Assembly: GCF_001399685.1 (NCBI RefSeq)
Contig: NZ_JTHN01000136.1
Coordinates: 1 to 64,000 of the forward strand
Reading direction: 5' to 3'
DNA: 64,000 nucleotides
Source of the DNA: Paenibacillus sp. A3
GTDB lineage: Bacteria > Bacillota > Bacilli > Paenibacillales > NBRC-103111
How positions within the stretch are numbered: position 1 is the first letter of the stretch; each line of letters starts with the position of its first letter. The notes under the pieces are model-generated. The model was not told the origin of the DNA. It did no database searches and worked only from the letters and a program-made list of their open reading frames with translations. A program made the position numbers and the translations under genes. This document shows, piece after piece, positions 16,180-25,007 of this stretch.

Positions 16180-16527
16180 TTACTTCTTGGCGGACAACCA
16201 CTCCGTCAATGCCTGAACTTCCGGCTCCTTCAACGTGTTTTTGTAGGAGGGCATTCCTCCGCCTCCGTTCTGAATCTTGGCCGTGATTTGTTCTTGGCTC
16301 AGCTTGGCCCCCGTCTTCTGAAGATTGGGCCCGACTTTGCCCGAGAGATCGGCCCGGTGACAGGAGACGCAGTTCGCCTTGTAAATCGCCTCCGCGCTGG
16401 ACGCTTCGCCGGCTGCCTTTTTGGAGGGGGCGCTCGCCGGTGCACCGCTTTTGTCCCCGCCGCAAGCCGTTGCAAGTCCGGCTAACAATAGCAATCCGGC
16501 TGCCAATGGGATCCAGGCTCGCTTCAT
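16180..16527 (-). CDS. Lipoprotein cytochrome c551-type, single heme
   Basis: 115 residues. The N-terminus is a lipoprotein signal (MKRAWIPLAAGLLLLAGLA, lipobox ending ATAC), followed by a flexible Ala/Ser/Lys linker, then a class I cytochrome c domain. Heme attaches at CVSCH, and the distal ligand is probably the Met in GGMPSYKN. It resembles Bacillus CccB/c551, a membrane-anchored electron carrier on the outer face. ATG 16527 has GGTGG eight bases upstream; another ATG at 16533 is too close to it. It is divergent from the FixH-like gene and close to CopA and SafE-like genes, which suggests a link to oxidase function or assembly. Confidence 0.88.
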   Translation of the reverse strand: MKRAWIPLAAGLLLLAGLATACGGDKSGAPASAPSKKAAGEASSAEAIYKANCVSCHRADLSGKVGPNLQKTGAKLSQEQITAKIQNGGGGMPSYKNTLKEPEVQALTEWLSAKK

Positions 16528-16579
16528 GACCATTACCACCTTTATTTTGAGGAATATTGGAGCTTGACCCGGGATACAT

Positions 16580-17047
16580 ATGAAACGATACTCCCGGAAA
16601 GGCAGGGATACGGTCGCTATGCCCAACATCGCTTGGCTTCGCCTCTTCGGCCTCGGCGCCATGATCGTCGCGGGGACTTGGTTCGGTTTCCGGCAATTCG
16701 CCGCCACCTCTCCGCAGTTCCCTCCGGTCTCGGATTTTATGGTAGAAGGCTACCGCATTCAAGTGTCGCTTCACCCGATCCCGACCACAGCGCTGAAGCC
16801 CGGCACATTTACCGTCACGCTTCGCGACGCGGCCGGACGGCCGGTAAGCGGCGCGACCGGGGGCGCCACCATCTCGATGCCGCAAATGCTATGCGGGGAG
16901 AGCCCCTTTACCCTGACGGAAACGGAGGCCGGCCGGTACGTCGGCGAAGGCATTCCGCTCATGGCGGGCTCGTCCGTTGCCGACGTATCGATGACGGTCG
17001 GAGACAAATCGCTCCGGGTCCGGTTTCCTTTTGCCGCCGTCCGATAA
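16580..17047 (+). CDS. FixH/YtkA-like membrane-anchored protein
   Basis: Up to 155 residues: one N-terminal membrane segment (FGLGAMIVAGTWFGF) and an extracellular beta domain (IQVSLHPIPTTALKPGTFTV ... LRDAAGRPVSGATGGATISM). This resembles the YtkA/FixH fold of proteins near copper handling and cytochrome oxidase assembly. The start is uncertain: ATG 16580 has no clear ribosome binding site, while ATG 16619 would give 142 residues and would fit the TTGACC-17-GATACT promoter-like sequence at 16563. The divergent cytochrome c gene begins 53 bp away. The call is moderately sure for domain type and weak for function. Confidence 0.65.
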   Translation: MKRYSRKGRDTVAMPNIAWLRLFGLGAMIVAGTWFGFRQFAATSPQFPPVSDFMVEGYRIQVSLHPIPTTALKPGTFTVTLRDAAGRPVSGATGGATISMPQMLCGESPFTLTETEAGRYVGEGIPLMAGSSVADVSMTVGDKSLRVRFPFAAVR

Positions 17048-17168
17048 TATCCGTTTTTTTCCCTAGCCTGCTTCCACTGTATCGAATCGTCCGGCGTGCG
17101 CCTATGACTCCCCGGGGCTATTTTTCACTTTATTTATGACGGTTTTGCGGACAATCCCTTACAATTTA

Positions 17169-17855
17169 TCACCAAAGCCAGGGATGAACACTGGGAATCC
17201 ATCCGGCCGCAGCCAAGCCCCGCAGCACGGACAGCACTCCGATCCAGACGGCTACGAATTGCCCGGCCATTACGGCCTTGCTCCGCAGCCGCTTGTTTAA
17301 TTTGCCCGCAAACAGTCCGACGGAAACCAGCGCAGGCACGGTCCCCAAACCGAACAGCAGCATAAGCAGCAAGCCATGCAGCGGACTTGCGCTTGCCGCC
17401 GCATTCATTTCCATGGCATAGGTCAACCCGCAGGGAAGGAATCCGAGCAGCAGCCCGCTTACGACCGCGGCACCGGCCTCCTCAGTCGTTCGGTACCTCG
17501 CCGTAAGCCGCCGGAAAAGCGGCAGCCGATGCGGGTCCAGTCGATGCAGCGGGAGAGCGATACGCCGCAAAGCCCACAGCAAAATAAGACAGCCGCCCAA
17601 TAAGCTCGCTGTCCCCTGCACATTCGCCAGCTTCCCCGCACCATCGACGAACGAGCCGACCGCGCCCATAAACGCCCCGAGCGCGGCGTAGGTAGCAATC
17701 CGGCCGGCATTGTAAGCCAGTACGGAGCGCAGCGGACTCGCCTTCGCTTGCAACGCAAAACCGGAGACAGTCGCGCCGCACATCCCGATGCAGTGCGGCG
17801 CGCCGAGCAATCCGGCAAGCCAAGCCAGCGTCAGATCATGAATGCCGATCGCCAT
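17169..17855 (-). CDS. SafE/TauE-like membrane protein (DsbD_2 type)
   Basis: 228 residues and about six membrane segments. The family signature is GLLGAPHCIGMCGATVSGF at the N-terminus and GLLLGFLPCGLTYAMEMNAA in the middle, giving two Cys-containing half motifs as in the sulfite exporter TauE/SafE and UreH/DsbD-like membrane domains. Such genes often accompany CcoI/FixI copper ATPases and cytochrome oxidase maturation genes. Here it lies 38 bp downstream of the CopA-type gene on the same strand, which supports a role in copper or thiol delivery to heme-copper oxidase. The exact substrate is unknown. Confidence 0.82.
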   Translation of the reverse strand: MAIGIHDLTLAWLAGLLGAPHCIGMCGATVSGFALQAKASPLRSVLAYNAGRIATYAALGAFMGAVGSFVDGAGKLANVQGTASLLGGCLILLWALRRIALPLHRLDPHRLPLFRRLTARYRTTEEAGAAVVSGLLLGFLPCGLTYAMEMNAAASASPLHGLLLMLLFGLGTVPALVSVGLFAGKLNKRLRSKAVMAGQFVAVWIGVLSVLRGLAAAGWIPSVHPWLW

Positions 17856-17893
17856 CTTTTCTTCCCCGCCTTCTTCGCTTGGAATGAAGGGAA

Positions 17894-20116
17894 TTACACC
17901 CGTTTCAGTCGAAGTGCGTTAATAATTACCGTCAAAGAGCTTAAAGCCATTGCCGTGCAGGCCATCCATGGCGCCAGATGACCGCTTAAGGCCGCAGGAA
18001 TCGCCAAAGCGTTATAGCAGAAAGATAATGCCATATTTTGGTAAATATTTCTCATCGTCTTTCGGCTGATCCTTACAGCGTCGGCCATAGCTTTCAAGTC
18101 GCTTTTTAACAAGTGCACATCAGCCGCTGCCTTGGCCACATCCGTTCCGTTACCGACGGCTACGCCGATATCTGCGGCCGCGAGCGCCGGCGCGTCGTTT
18201 ACGCCGTCACCAACCATGGTTACCCGCTTCCCTTGGCTCTGCAGCCGGCGGATGAGCCCGAGCTTCTGGTCCGGAAGCATATCCGCGTAATACGGCACAT
18301 TCCCAAGCCTTTCCGCAACCGCTTTGGCCGCCGCAGCATGATCTCCGGTCACCAGCCGGATGTCCATTCCTTGCTGTTTGAGCTGCCGAAGCGCCGATGA
18401 CGCCGTCGGCCGAAGCGTATCGGCGAGAGCGACGACCCCGGCCGGACGGCCGTCCACTGCCACATAGATCAACTGCTTCCCTTGGCTGCGCAGCGGACCG
18501 GCAACCTTTTCCGTATCCGCAAAAGGGATGCCCTGCTCCTCCAGCCAACGCCGAGTCCCCGCGACGATCCCGCATCCGAGCACATCGGCCCGAACCCCGC
18601 AACCGGGAACAGCCAAAAAGCTGCCGCAGTCAGGCACCCGCAATCCCCGCCTCTCGGCCTCTTCGACAACCGCACGCGAGAGCGGGTGCTCGGAGAGCTG
18701 TTCCGCGCCCGCGAGCTTGCTCAACAGCGTGGCCTGCGTTTCGCCTTCTGCGGCAATCACATCGGTCACCTTGGGCGTCCCGAACGTCACCGTCCCCGTT
18801 TTATCGAACAGAAGAATGTCCGTTTGATGAAGCCGCTCCAGTGCGGCCCCTTCCTTGTAAACGATCCCCTTCTGAGCCGCACGGCCCGATGCGACCAGAA
18901 TGGATACCGGTGTTGCCAGTCCCAAAGCGCATGGACAAGCAATCAGCAGCACGGCAATAGCCTTCTCCAAAGCCCCGCCCGCAGCACCCGGCTCGCCCAA
19001 TCCGTACCAGTACAAAAAGGTGCACACGGCCGTAACGGCAATAACCGGAACAAACACAGCAGCAATTTTGTCGGCAACGCGCTGAATCGGCGCCTTCCCA
19101 TTCTGTGCTTCTTCCACCATCCGAATCATCCGGGCTACCGTGCTTTGACCGCCGGTTCGCAGGACGCGGATTTCCAGCACGCCGGAACCGTTCAAGGTTC
19201 CGCCGATGACGCGGTTTCCTTTTCGTTTGTTCACAGGCATGCTTTCTCCGGTTATTAGCGATTCGTCCACCGGGGATGTCCCCTGCACGACGATGCCGTC
19301 GAGAGGCACCCGCTCGCCGGGACGGACGCGGAGCAGGTCGCCCTCCTTCAACGTGCTTACCGGGACCCGGCGTTCGCCGTCCGGGATCAGCATGCAAGCC
19401 GTGTCCGTCTGCATCGCATGAAGCTGCGAGAGGCTATCCGCCGTACGCTTCCGGGCGGACGCTTCGATCCATCGGCCAAGCCATACGATCGTAATAATCA
19501 TGGTGCTCGTATCGAAATAGTACGGGCTATGGTGCCCGCTCCCCGTCATGGCCTGCCCGGGATGAAACAACAAATAATGACTATACAAAAAGGCCGTTGA
19601 CGTGCCCAGTACAATCAGCACATCCATATTCGCGCTTCCGTTTTTCAAAGCTTCGTAGGCCCGGATGTAAAAAGGGAGACCGAAACCGAACTGCACCGGA
19701 ACGGCAAGCGCAAGCTGAAACCATGGGTTTGCCAGCAGCTCGGGCACCCAGGTCGAGGAAGAACCAACATGATGAGGGACCATCGCCCAGAAGAAAGGCA
19801 GCGTAAAAGCAAGCGAAAGCAGAAACATCGCCCGGCTGCGACGAATTTCCTCGTTGCTATGGCCGTTGATTTTCCCATCGGCCGGATGCAGCGGACGGAC
19901 GCTATATCCGAGCTGTTCGATCCGGGCTGCGACTTCCTCTACCCGGACCCGCTTCGCATCCAGCAGGACGACCGACCGCTCCAAAGCAATATTGACGCCG
20001 ACCTCCGCCACGCCTTCCATTTTGCCGACCGCCTTCTCGATGCGCGCGGCGCAAGCCGCACACGTCATACCGGTAACATGCAGCGTAATCCGGCTCAAAT
20101 CCGCTTGTCCGCTCAT
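17894..20116 (-). CDS. copA: Copper-transporting P1B-type ATPase
   Basis: 740 residues with one N-terminal heavy-metal domain (GMTCAAC, residues 16-22). Eight membrane segments follow, with the CPC motif (ACPCALGLA), the actuator motif TGES, the phosphorylation motif DKTGT, a nucleotide-binding HP (SEHPLSRA), GDGVNDAPAL, and Cu+-type residues in the last helices (YNALAIPAAL and MALSSLTVI). It exports Cu+ or delivers it for oxidase assembly (FixI/CcoI role), which sequence alone cannot separate. Neighbouring FixH-like, SafE-like and cytochrome c genes favour the assembly role. GGAGTGAG precedes ATG 20116. No copZ or csoR is adjacent. Confidence 0.92.
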   Translation of the reverse strand: MSGQADLSRITLHVTGMTCAACAARIEKAVGKMEGVAEVGVNIALERSVVLLDAKRVRVEEVAARIEQLGYSVRPLHPADGKINGHSNEEIRRSRAMFLLSLAFTLPFFWAMVPHHVGSSSTWVPELLANPWFQLALAVPVQFGFGLPFYIRAYEALKNGSANMDVLIVLGTSTAFLYSHYLLFHPGQAMTGSGHHSPYYFDTSTMIITIVWLGRWIEASARKRTADSLSQLHAMQTDTACMLIPDGERRVPVSTLKEGDLLRVRPGERVPLDGIVVQGTSPVDESLITGESMPVNKRKGNRVIGGTLNGSGVLEIRVLRTGGQSTVARMIRMVEEAQNGKAPIQRVADKIAAVFVPVIAVTAVCTFLYWYGLGEPGAAGGALEKAIAVLLIACPCALGLATPVSILVASGRAAQKGIVYKEGAALERLHQTDILLFDKTGTVTFGTPKVTDVIAAEGETQATLLSKLAGAEQLSEHPLSRAVVEEAERRGLRVPDCGSFLAVPGCGVRADVLGCGIVAGTRRWLEEQGIPFADTEKVAGPLRSQGKQLIYVAVDGRPAGVVALADTLRPTASSALRQLKQQGMDIRLVTGDHAAAAKAVAERLGNVPYYADMLPDQKLGLIRRLQSQGKRVTMVGDGVNDAPALAAADIGVAVGNGTDVAKAAADVHLLKSDLKAMADAVRISRKTMRNIYQNMALSFCYNALAIPAALSGHLAPWMACTAMALSSLTVIINALRLKRV

Positions 20117-20199
20117 TCGCGTCTCACTCCATTCCGATTGAGGCCCCAGCAGCCGGTCATTGTTAAACTATATGGACGAGCGGCGATTTTCATGACAAA

Positions 20200-20242
20200 G
20201 AAACGCGGCCACTCCGTGAATAGAAACGGAGTGCAGCCGCGC
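20200..20242 (-). terminator. Terminator of the HscC/J-protein operon
   Basis: Minus strand: CGCGGC / GCCGCG and ACTCCGT / ACGGAGT nested stems with a small asymmetric bulge, then TTTCTTTG. It lies 15 bp beyond the last gene of the five-gene operon. Confidence 0.75.
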
Positions 20243-20257
20243 TGATCGTTTTTGAGC

Positions 20258-20905
20258 CTACCTCAAGTTAACCTGACCCAAAGGACTCTCTGGTGCCGTA
20301 AGCAGCTTCACGAAAAAATCCTTGTATTTTTTCACATGGTCTAAGGAAGGGGAAGCTTGATGGAAGTCAGCGCCCGCCGCAAAGCCAATGATATAGTCCT
20401 TCCAGCTTGCATAAGCGATTCGGGCATGCCTGACGCACATAGCGACGATTCTCCATTGGTCCTCTTCGGACAAATAGCCGAGACGATAGCCGGCACAGCA
20501 TAAATAGACGCACCAAGAATAGTCGAATGCCGCAATCCCCTTTGCGGGCAGACGCGTTAAATAATAGGCCGCAACGTGCAGCTTGCCCGTATGGGCTTCA
20601 CCCGAAGGGAGCGATTTCAAATATCCGCTTCGTTCCGTGTCGGCAAGCCCCGATAACAGCATTTGGCAATCTTCGAACTCTTTCCGCACCCCGGTTTCGA
20701 ACAGCCAATGAAGCTCAGCTTTCAATGCGGCGGAATTTTCAATTTCCCACAGCTCTAACGCGCTTTGAAGACGCCGCTTATTTTCGAACACCGCCTGCAT
20801 ATTTTTAGCCAACGCGAAAGCCATCTGTCCTTTCATGCACAAGGAAGACATGGCGTGACCATACAGCGCCAATTGAGCGCGTACCTCGGGATCGTAATAA
20901 TCCAT
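20258..20905 (-). CDS. DUF1266-like protein, second copy
   Basis: 215 residues, soluble and helical. It is a paralogue of the gene at 22392-23030: both share KGIAAFDYSWCVYLCCAGYR-type (GIAAxDYSxxV), GYLSEEDQW, and ASWKDYIIGFAAGADF-type (SWKDYIxxFxxGAxF) blocks near residues 120-180. These are the features of DUF1266, a family that in E. coli (YbeU, YbeR) sits beside hscC and djlB/djlC. Function unknown. AAAGGAGG lies 15 bases before ATG 20905, further than usual, with no better start. Last gene of the operon, 46 bp after the second J-protein gene. Confidence 0.72.
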   Translation of the reverse strand: MDYYDPEVRAQLALYGHAMSSLCMKGQMAFALAKNMQAVFENKRRLQSALELWEIENSAALKAELHWLFETGVRKEFEDCQMLLSGLADTERSGYLKSLPSGEAHTGKLHVAAYYLTRLPAKGIAAFDYSWCVYLCCAGYRLGYLSEEDQWRIVAMCVRHARIAYASWKDYIIGFAAGADFHQASPSLDHVKKYKDFFVKLLTAPESPLGQVNLR

Positions 20906-20951
20906 GACGAAGCGAAGGGGCCTCCTTTCTTTGCTTATAACAAGGAAAAGC

Positions 20952-22361
20952 CTAACGAAACAACATCCGAATTAAGAACAAGAAGAACCAGCCCAATACC
21001 AAAATTAAAGGCAAGTTCTTTGTGGAAAAAAACGACGATTTATTAGCCCCAGCGCGCTGTTCTGAAAGGCGTGAAGCCGCACGTTCCGTATCATGAGCCG
21101 GCAAATGATCGACCGATGCCGCCGAAGACGCTGGCAAGCTCGTCGGTCCGTTCTCCGTCTGCGCGCCTTCGGCGAGGTATACAAGCGCTTCGATGTCGTC
21201 AGGCTGCAGCTCCAGCAGACGAAGGTACATGTCGCATGCGGATGCCGGGTCCCCCAGCTTTTTATAGCATTTTGCCGCAAGAGACACCGCGCCGAGATGA
21301 CCCGGATTGTGCGAAAGAAAGTATTTCACATCGTGAATCGCCTCGGTCAGCCGGTTGCTTTTAACATAAATTCGGGCACGATACCAATACAGCTCCGGAT
21401 CGTCGGGAGTCAAAGCCATACTGCGGTCGATGGCCGTCAGCGCACGGCTCAAGCTGCCAAGCCGGAGAAAATATTCAGCTTGCAGCCGCAGCAGGTCCGG
21501 ATCGTCGGGAAACAGCTCATATGCCCGGGTTAGCATCTCTTCCGCTTGCTCCATGTGATTATGTTTCAAGGCCAGCAGCGCGCCCAGCCGATACCTCATA
21601 AAAGCCTCGCAATCGATGCCGCCCGCCTTGGTAAGGAAAGAGAAGCGCAGGCTCGTGGCGTAATACGGATCGGCAAACACATGAAGAAACACGTTGGGAA
21701 ACTGCCTGGAAAACGATTCGCGGTCGTCCTGCACCCTTTCTTTCCAGCAGAAGCTGCTTTCGAGCAGCTTCCAGACGTCCCTCGGCAAATGGGGGTGCCG
21801 CTCCAAAAACACGGTCATTTGTTGACGCACCTCACGTTGAAGCTTAACATCCCACATGATATCGTCATTGAGCATCTTCAGCCACGAGTCGATGTCGATC
21901 CTTTGCGCGATGTCGCGGTAAACGACGTTTACTTTTTCCATGAACTCGTTTAACCGCTGTTCGGCGGTGCGTATCATAGGGGTCGGGTCCGCGAACAAAA
22001 TCCGGGACGGGACGACAACCGGCTGGCCTACCTCTTCCCGTTCCTCGTAACCAGACTCCGTAAACAGCATCCGGGAGGGAATAACAACCGGCTTGTCTTC
22101 CTCTTTTTGCTCGTCTTGTCCGGGATCGCTTTGCCCGCTTTCTTCTCGCTCGGCGGCAGCCTCCTCCGCCAAATCATGACTTGAATCGAGCCTAAAATTT
22201 CTTTTGGCCGCGCGAATCGCTTGATCGTAGGCTTCCCGAAGCCGCTGATAGCCTTCCGGATCGTCCTCGGGATGGTGCTGCTTTAATTTCCGCGCATAAG
22301 CCTTTTTGATGACAGATATATCATTCGTCGGCTCGACATCTAGTATTTTCCATATTTGCAG
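20952..22361 (-). CDS. Membrane-anchored J-domain/TPR protein with CTG start
   Basis: 469 residues if started at CTG 22361. The N-terminal J-like domain (WKILDVEPTNDISVIKKAYA, then HHPEDDPEGYQRLREAYDQA) has HPE instead of HPD at residues 30-32. An acidic linker, a TPR-like helical region (about 200-400, with YWYRARIYVKSNRLTEAIHD and CYKKLGDPASACDMY) and a C-terminal membrane helix (LPLILVLGWFFLFLIRMLF) follow. It aligns with the gene at 23052-25007 from residue 1, which places the start at CTG; a stop lies upstream in frame and no ATG, GTG or TTG occurs before the J domain. AGGGAG sits nine bases upstream of the CTG. It is a predicted co-chaperone of the linked HscC. Confidence 0.8.
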   Translation of the reverse strand: MQIWKILDVEPTNDISVIKKAYARKLKQHHPEDDPEGYQRLREAYDQAIRAAKRNFRLDSSHDLAEEAAAEREESGQSDPGQDEQKEEDKPVVIPSRMLFTESGYEEREEVGQPVVVPSRILFADPTPMIRTAEQRLNEFMEKVNVVYRDIAQRIDIDSWLKMLNDDIMWDVKLQREVRQQMTVFLERHPHLPRDVWKLLESSFCWKERVQDDRESFSRQFPNVFLHVFADPYYATSLRFSFLTKAGGIDCEAFMRYRLGALLALKHNHMEQAEEMLTRAYELFPDDPDLLRLQAEYFLRLGSLSRALTAIDRSMALTPDDPELYWYRARIYVKSNRLTEAIHDVKYFLSHNPGHLGAVSLAAKCYKKLGDPASACDMYLRLLELQPDDIEALVYLAEGAQTENGPTSLPASSAASVDHLPAHDTERAASRLSEQRAGANKSSFFSTKNLPLILVLGWFFLFLIRMLFR

Positions 22362-22391
22362 GACAGCACACTCCCTTTCCGCCCCAAGGTA

Positions 22392-23030
22392 CTAGCCCAA
22401 GGTAGCCCTCCGAAAGGAATCGTTGCGCGTAAATAGCAGCTTCGTTAGCAATATGCTGTTTTCGCTTATATAATCCGCATTCAAAAGATGGGATCTAAAG
22501 ACGGCGCCTATGTGGAAGCTATATATGTAGTCCTTCCAACTGGAAAAATCACCCTTCACCATCGGGATGACCACTCCGATATACGCCCACTTCTCCTGTT
22601 CCGTTAAGTAACCAAGCTTTCGTCCGGCACAGGCTCTGAATACCGCCATGGAATAATCGTGTGCCGCTATACCAGCCGTTGGCACGCGCCATAAATATTG
22701 CCTGACAACGGACAGCATATGTTTGCGTGCAGGATCGTCGGTATTCTGTCCGATCGAAGCTCGTTCGGCCTCCGAAACGGACGACAGCCTGTTGTAAAGC
22801 TCTGCAAACTCCTTTCTGGCTCCTGCCGTGATCGTCCACTCTAGATTTTGTTTAAGCCCCTGCGCATCCGCGATGTCCCAAAACTTGAACATACCGCGTA
22901 AACCGCTTCGCCGCTCGAAGAGCATCTCGGGATTGTGCAAAAAATATTCACCGAATTTCCCGACGATACATAACGAAGTCATCGCCTCAACGTAATCGTT
23001 CAAGGCCTTCCGCGCCGCCGTATCGGTCAT
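22392..23030 (-). CDS. DUF1266-like protein, first copy
   Basis: 212 residues, soluble and helical. Core motifs are GIAAHDYSMAVFRACAGRKL, GYLTEQEKWAYIGVV and FSSWKDYIYSFHIGAVF (about residues 115-175), as in DUF1266 proteins and the paralogue at 20258-20905. The start is ATG 23030 with GGGGAGAG nine bases upstream; a GTG at 23048 overlaps the ribosome binding site. It lies 21 bp after the first J-protein gene and 30 bp before the second. No enzyme motif is seen. The repeated pairing with a J-protein suggests it is a client, adaptor or partner of the HscC system. Confidence 0.75.
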   Translation of the reverse strand: MTDTAARKALNDYVEAMTSLCIVGKFGEYFLHNPEMLFERRSGLRGMFKFWDIADAQGLKQNLEWTITAGARKEFAELYNRLSSVSEAERASIGQNTDDPARKHMLSVVRQYLWRVPTAGIAAHDYSMAVFRACAGRKLGYLTEQEKWAYIGVVIPMVKGDFSSWKDYIYSFHIGAVFRSHLLNADYISENSILLTKLLFTRNDSFRRATLG

Positions 23031-23051
23031 AGCATGTTCTCTCCCCACTTA

Positions 23052-25007
23052 TCAGTTATAGCCGAAGAGCTTGCTAACTCTCCGGAGCTCCCGCAGCACC
23101 GAAACATAAAACAACCCTAAGATGAACAGATAAAAATAAATCCGCAATGGCAGGCTTGGGAGAGCCTTCTTGCTCGGCTTCGTTGTGGCGTCAATATATT
23201 TGTCGGACATGGGAAACGGCTTCGAAATCCCGCTCTTCGAGCTTCGGTTTTTCCAATTCTCGATTTCAGTCTTCAGCTCGTCAGGCATGGAACGAACGGT
23301 TCCTTCCAGTTCTATCCTTTGGAAATCGTATATTTCTTTGGCCTGCTTGTAATTGCCGACGACAAGGATTGCTTTTCCATCGAGATAGCCCATACTGAGA
23401 TGGCCCGTAATGTTCGATTGAAGTCCCTGCTTCTTGGCCTCGTCCAAAGAAAGATACTTCGTCGTCTCCTTACCGTTGCCGTCTTTAGCCTTTACTTCTT
23501 GAATAGCCATATAAGACGCATCGGCAAGCTTGACCCGCACAGCGGCCGCTTCCGGAGGCAGAAGCTCCCATTCGGACGCGGAAGATACGTTCATGATTTT
23601 GAGAGGTCTCACCTTTTCGCTCAAATAAGCTAAGGGCGTTTCCCCCGTATGCTTGACAAACGAGCTCGCTATCCAAAAATGCAGCGCCACAATGCAAATC
23701 AAGCTGAACCATTTATAGGAAACAAAATAATAAGCCGCTTTCTTCAATTGCTTAAGCAAAGGTGTTTTTCCCAGTTCCCGGTAAAGCTGCCTGATGGCCC
23801 TTCCGCTGCCTTTTACACGCCGTGCTCTCAGGTCTTTGATGGTCAGTGCATTAATTTCCGCCAAAGATAAAACCGCTTCGATATCGTTCGCATCCAAAGC
23901 AAGGATTCGTTGAAACCTCTCCTTGGCCTTTTCCAGGTCACCCAGTCTTTTATAACAGGTCCCAGCCAGCGATAGCGCAAGCATGTGATCCGGAAATTGC
24001 TCAAGAATGCGCTGCAGGTCTTGAACCGCCTCAGGCAGCTTTCCATACTGCATCCAAATGCGCGAACGGTATAAATAGCCGTCTATCTGGTCGGGACACA
24101 ACCGGATCAGACGATTGCTCACGGCAAGCGTCCTCTCCGACTCTCCGCTGCGCCAGCCGTATTCGGCCTCCAAACGGATCACGTCCGGGTCCGCATCGAA
24201 AAGCTCCCCCGCTTTCAGCAACGACTGATTGGCAGCCGCCAAATCATTATTTATCAAAGCCAACCAGGCTTCCTCACGATAATGAAGATAGGCTTCATGA
24301 TCGATCTCCCCCGCACCCAGCAGAAGGGAATACCCCATGTTTGCCGCTTCGTACGATTCCGAAAAAGCGTAATTGTATACTTGGGGGTATTGTTCCAAAA
24401 AGCTTTCCTTGTCTTCCGCAATCAGTCCATTCCAATGAAACGCGCTGTCCAGAAGCTTCCAAACCTCTCTAGGCAAAAAATAATGCTCTTCCAAAAAATC
24501 AAGCAGCCTGCCGGAAATGCCGTTTTGCAGGTTGATGTTCCATACGGCGTCGGAATTCAACAGCTCCGCCCATTGGTTCGGATCGATTCGCGACGGAAAT
24601 TGGCCGTAAAGCTTCTCTACCCGTTCCATAAAATGCTCTGCTTGGCTTCCGGGATCGTCTATTCCCTTCCCCGGATCTTGCCAAATGACCATACGGGGAA
24701 TGCGCTGCGGTCCGTCGTCTTCATCATACAGTTCGTCTTCCTCATGCTCTGCGATATCTTCCAATTCGGTCCCGTCTTCTTGCCTGACGTCCCATGTTTC
24801 GAAAGCTTCCGGCTCATCGTTCGATCGACTCGTCTGTTTCTGCTGCCGCTTCGCCAGCTTGATCGCCTGATCGTACGCTTCCCTTAGCTGCTGATAACCG
24901 GTCGGATCGTCCTCAGGATGATAGACTTTCAGCTTAGCGGCATAAGCTTTCTTAATCGCCGATACCTCATACGTCGGCTCGATCCCCAGTATTTCCCATA
25001 CCGACAT
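23052..25007 (-). CDS. Membrane-anchored J-domain/TPR protein (DjlC/DjlB-like)
   Basis: 651 residues. The J-like domain spans 1-65 (SVWEILGIEPTYEVSAIKKA, YHPEDDPTGYQQLREAYDQA) with HPE at 30-32 where classic J domains have HPD. An acidic, low-complexity stretch (about 70-105) follows, then TPR-like repeats (about 230-400, for example GTCYKRLGDLEKAKERFQRI), one membrane helix (WFSLICIVALHFWIASSF, about 432-450), a domain of about 140 residues, and a second membrane helix (RIYFYLFILGLFYVSVL) near the C-terminus. Its ATG overlaps the hscC stop as TAATG, so it is tightly coupled to the Hsp70. It would tether HscC to the membrane. Confidence 0.85.
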   Translation of the reverse strand: MSVWEILGIEPTYEVSAIKKAYAAKLKVYHPEDDPTGYQQLREAYDQAIKLAKRQQKQTSRSNDEPEAFETWDVRQEDGTELEDIAEHEEDELYDEDDGPQRIPRMVIWQDPGKGIDDPGSQAEHFMERVEKLYGQFPSRIDPNQWAELLNSDAVWNINLQNGISGRLLDFLEEHYFLPREVWKLLDSAFHWNGLIAEDKESFLEQYPQVYNYAFSESYEAANMGYSLLLGAGEIDHEAYLHYREEAWLALINNDLAAANQSLLKAGELFDADPDVIRLEAEYGWRSGESERTLAVSNRLIRLCPDQIDGYLYRSRIWMQYGKLPEAVQDLQRILEQFPDHMLALSLAGTCYKRLGDLEKAKERFQRILALDANDIEAVLSLAEINALTIKDLRARRVKGSGRAIRQLYRELGKTPLLKQLKKAAYYFVSYKWFSLICIVALHFWIASSFVKHTGETPLAYLSEKVRPLKIMNVSSASEWELLPPEAAAVRVKLADASYMAIQEVKAKDGNGKETTKYLSLDEAKKQGLQSNITGHLSMGYLDGKAILVVGNYKQAKEIYDFQRIELEGTVRSMPDELKTEIENWKNRSSKSGISKPFPMSDKYIDATTKPSKKALPSLPLRIYFYLFILGLFYVSVLRELRRVSKLFGYN

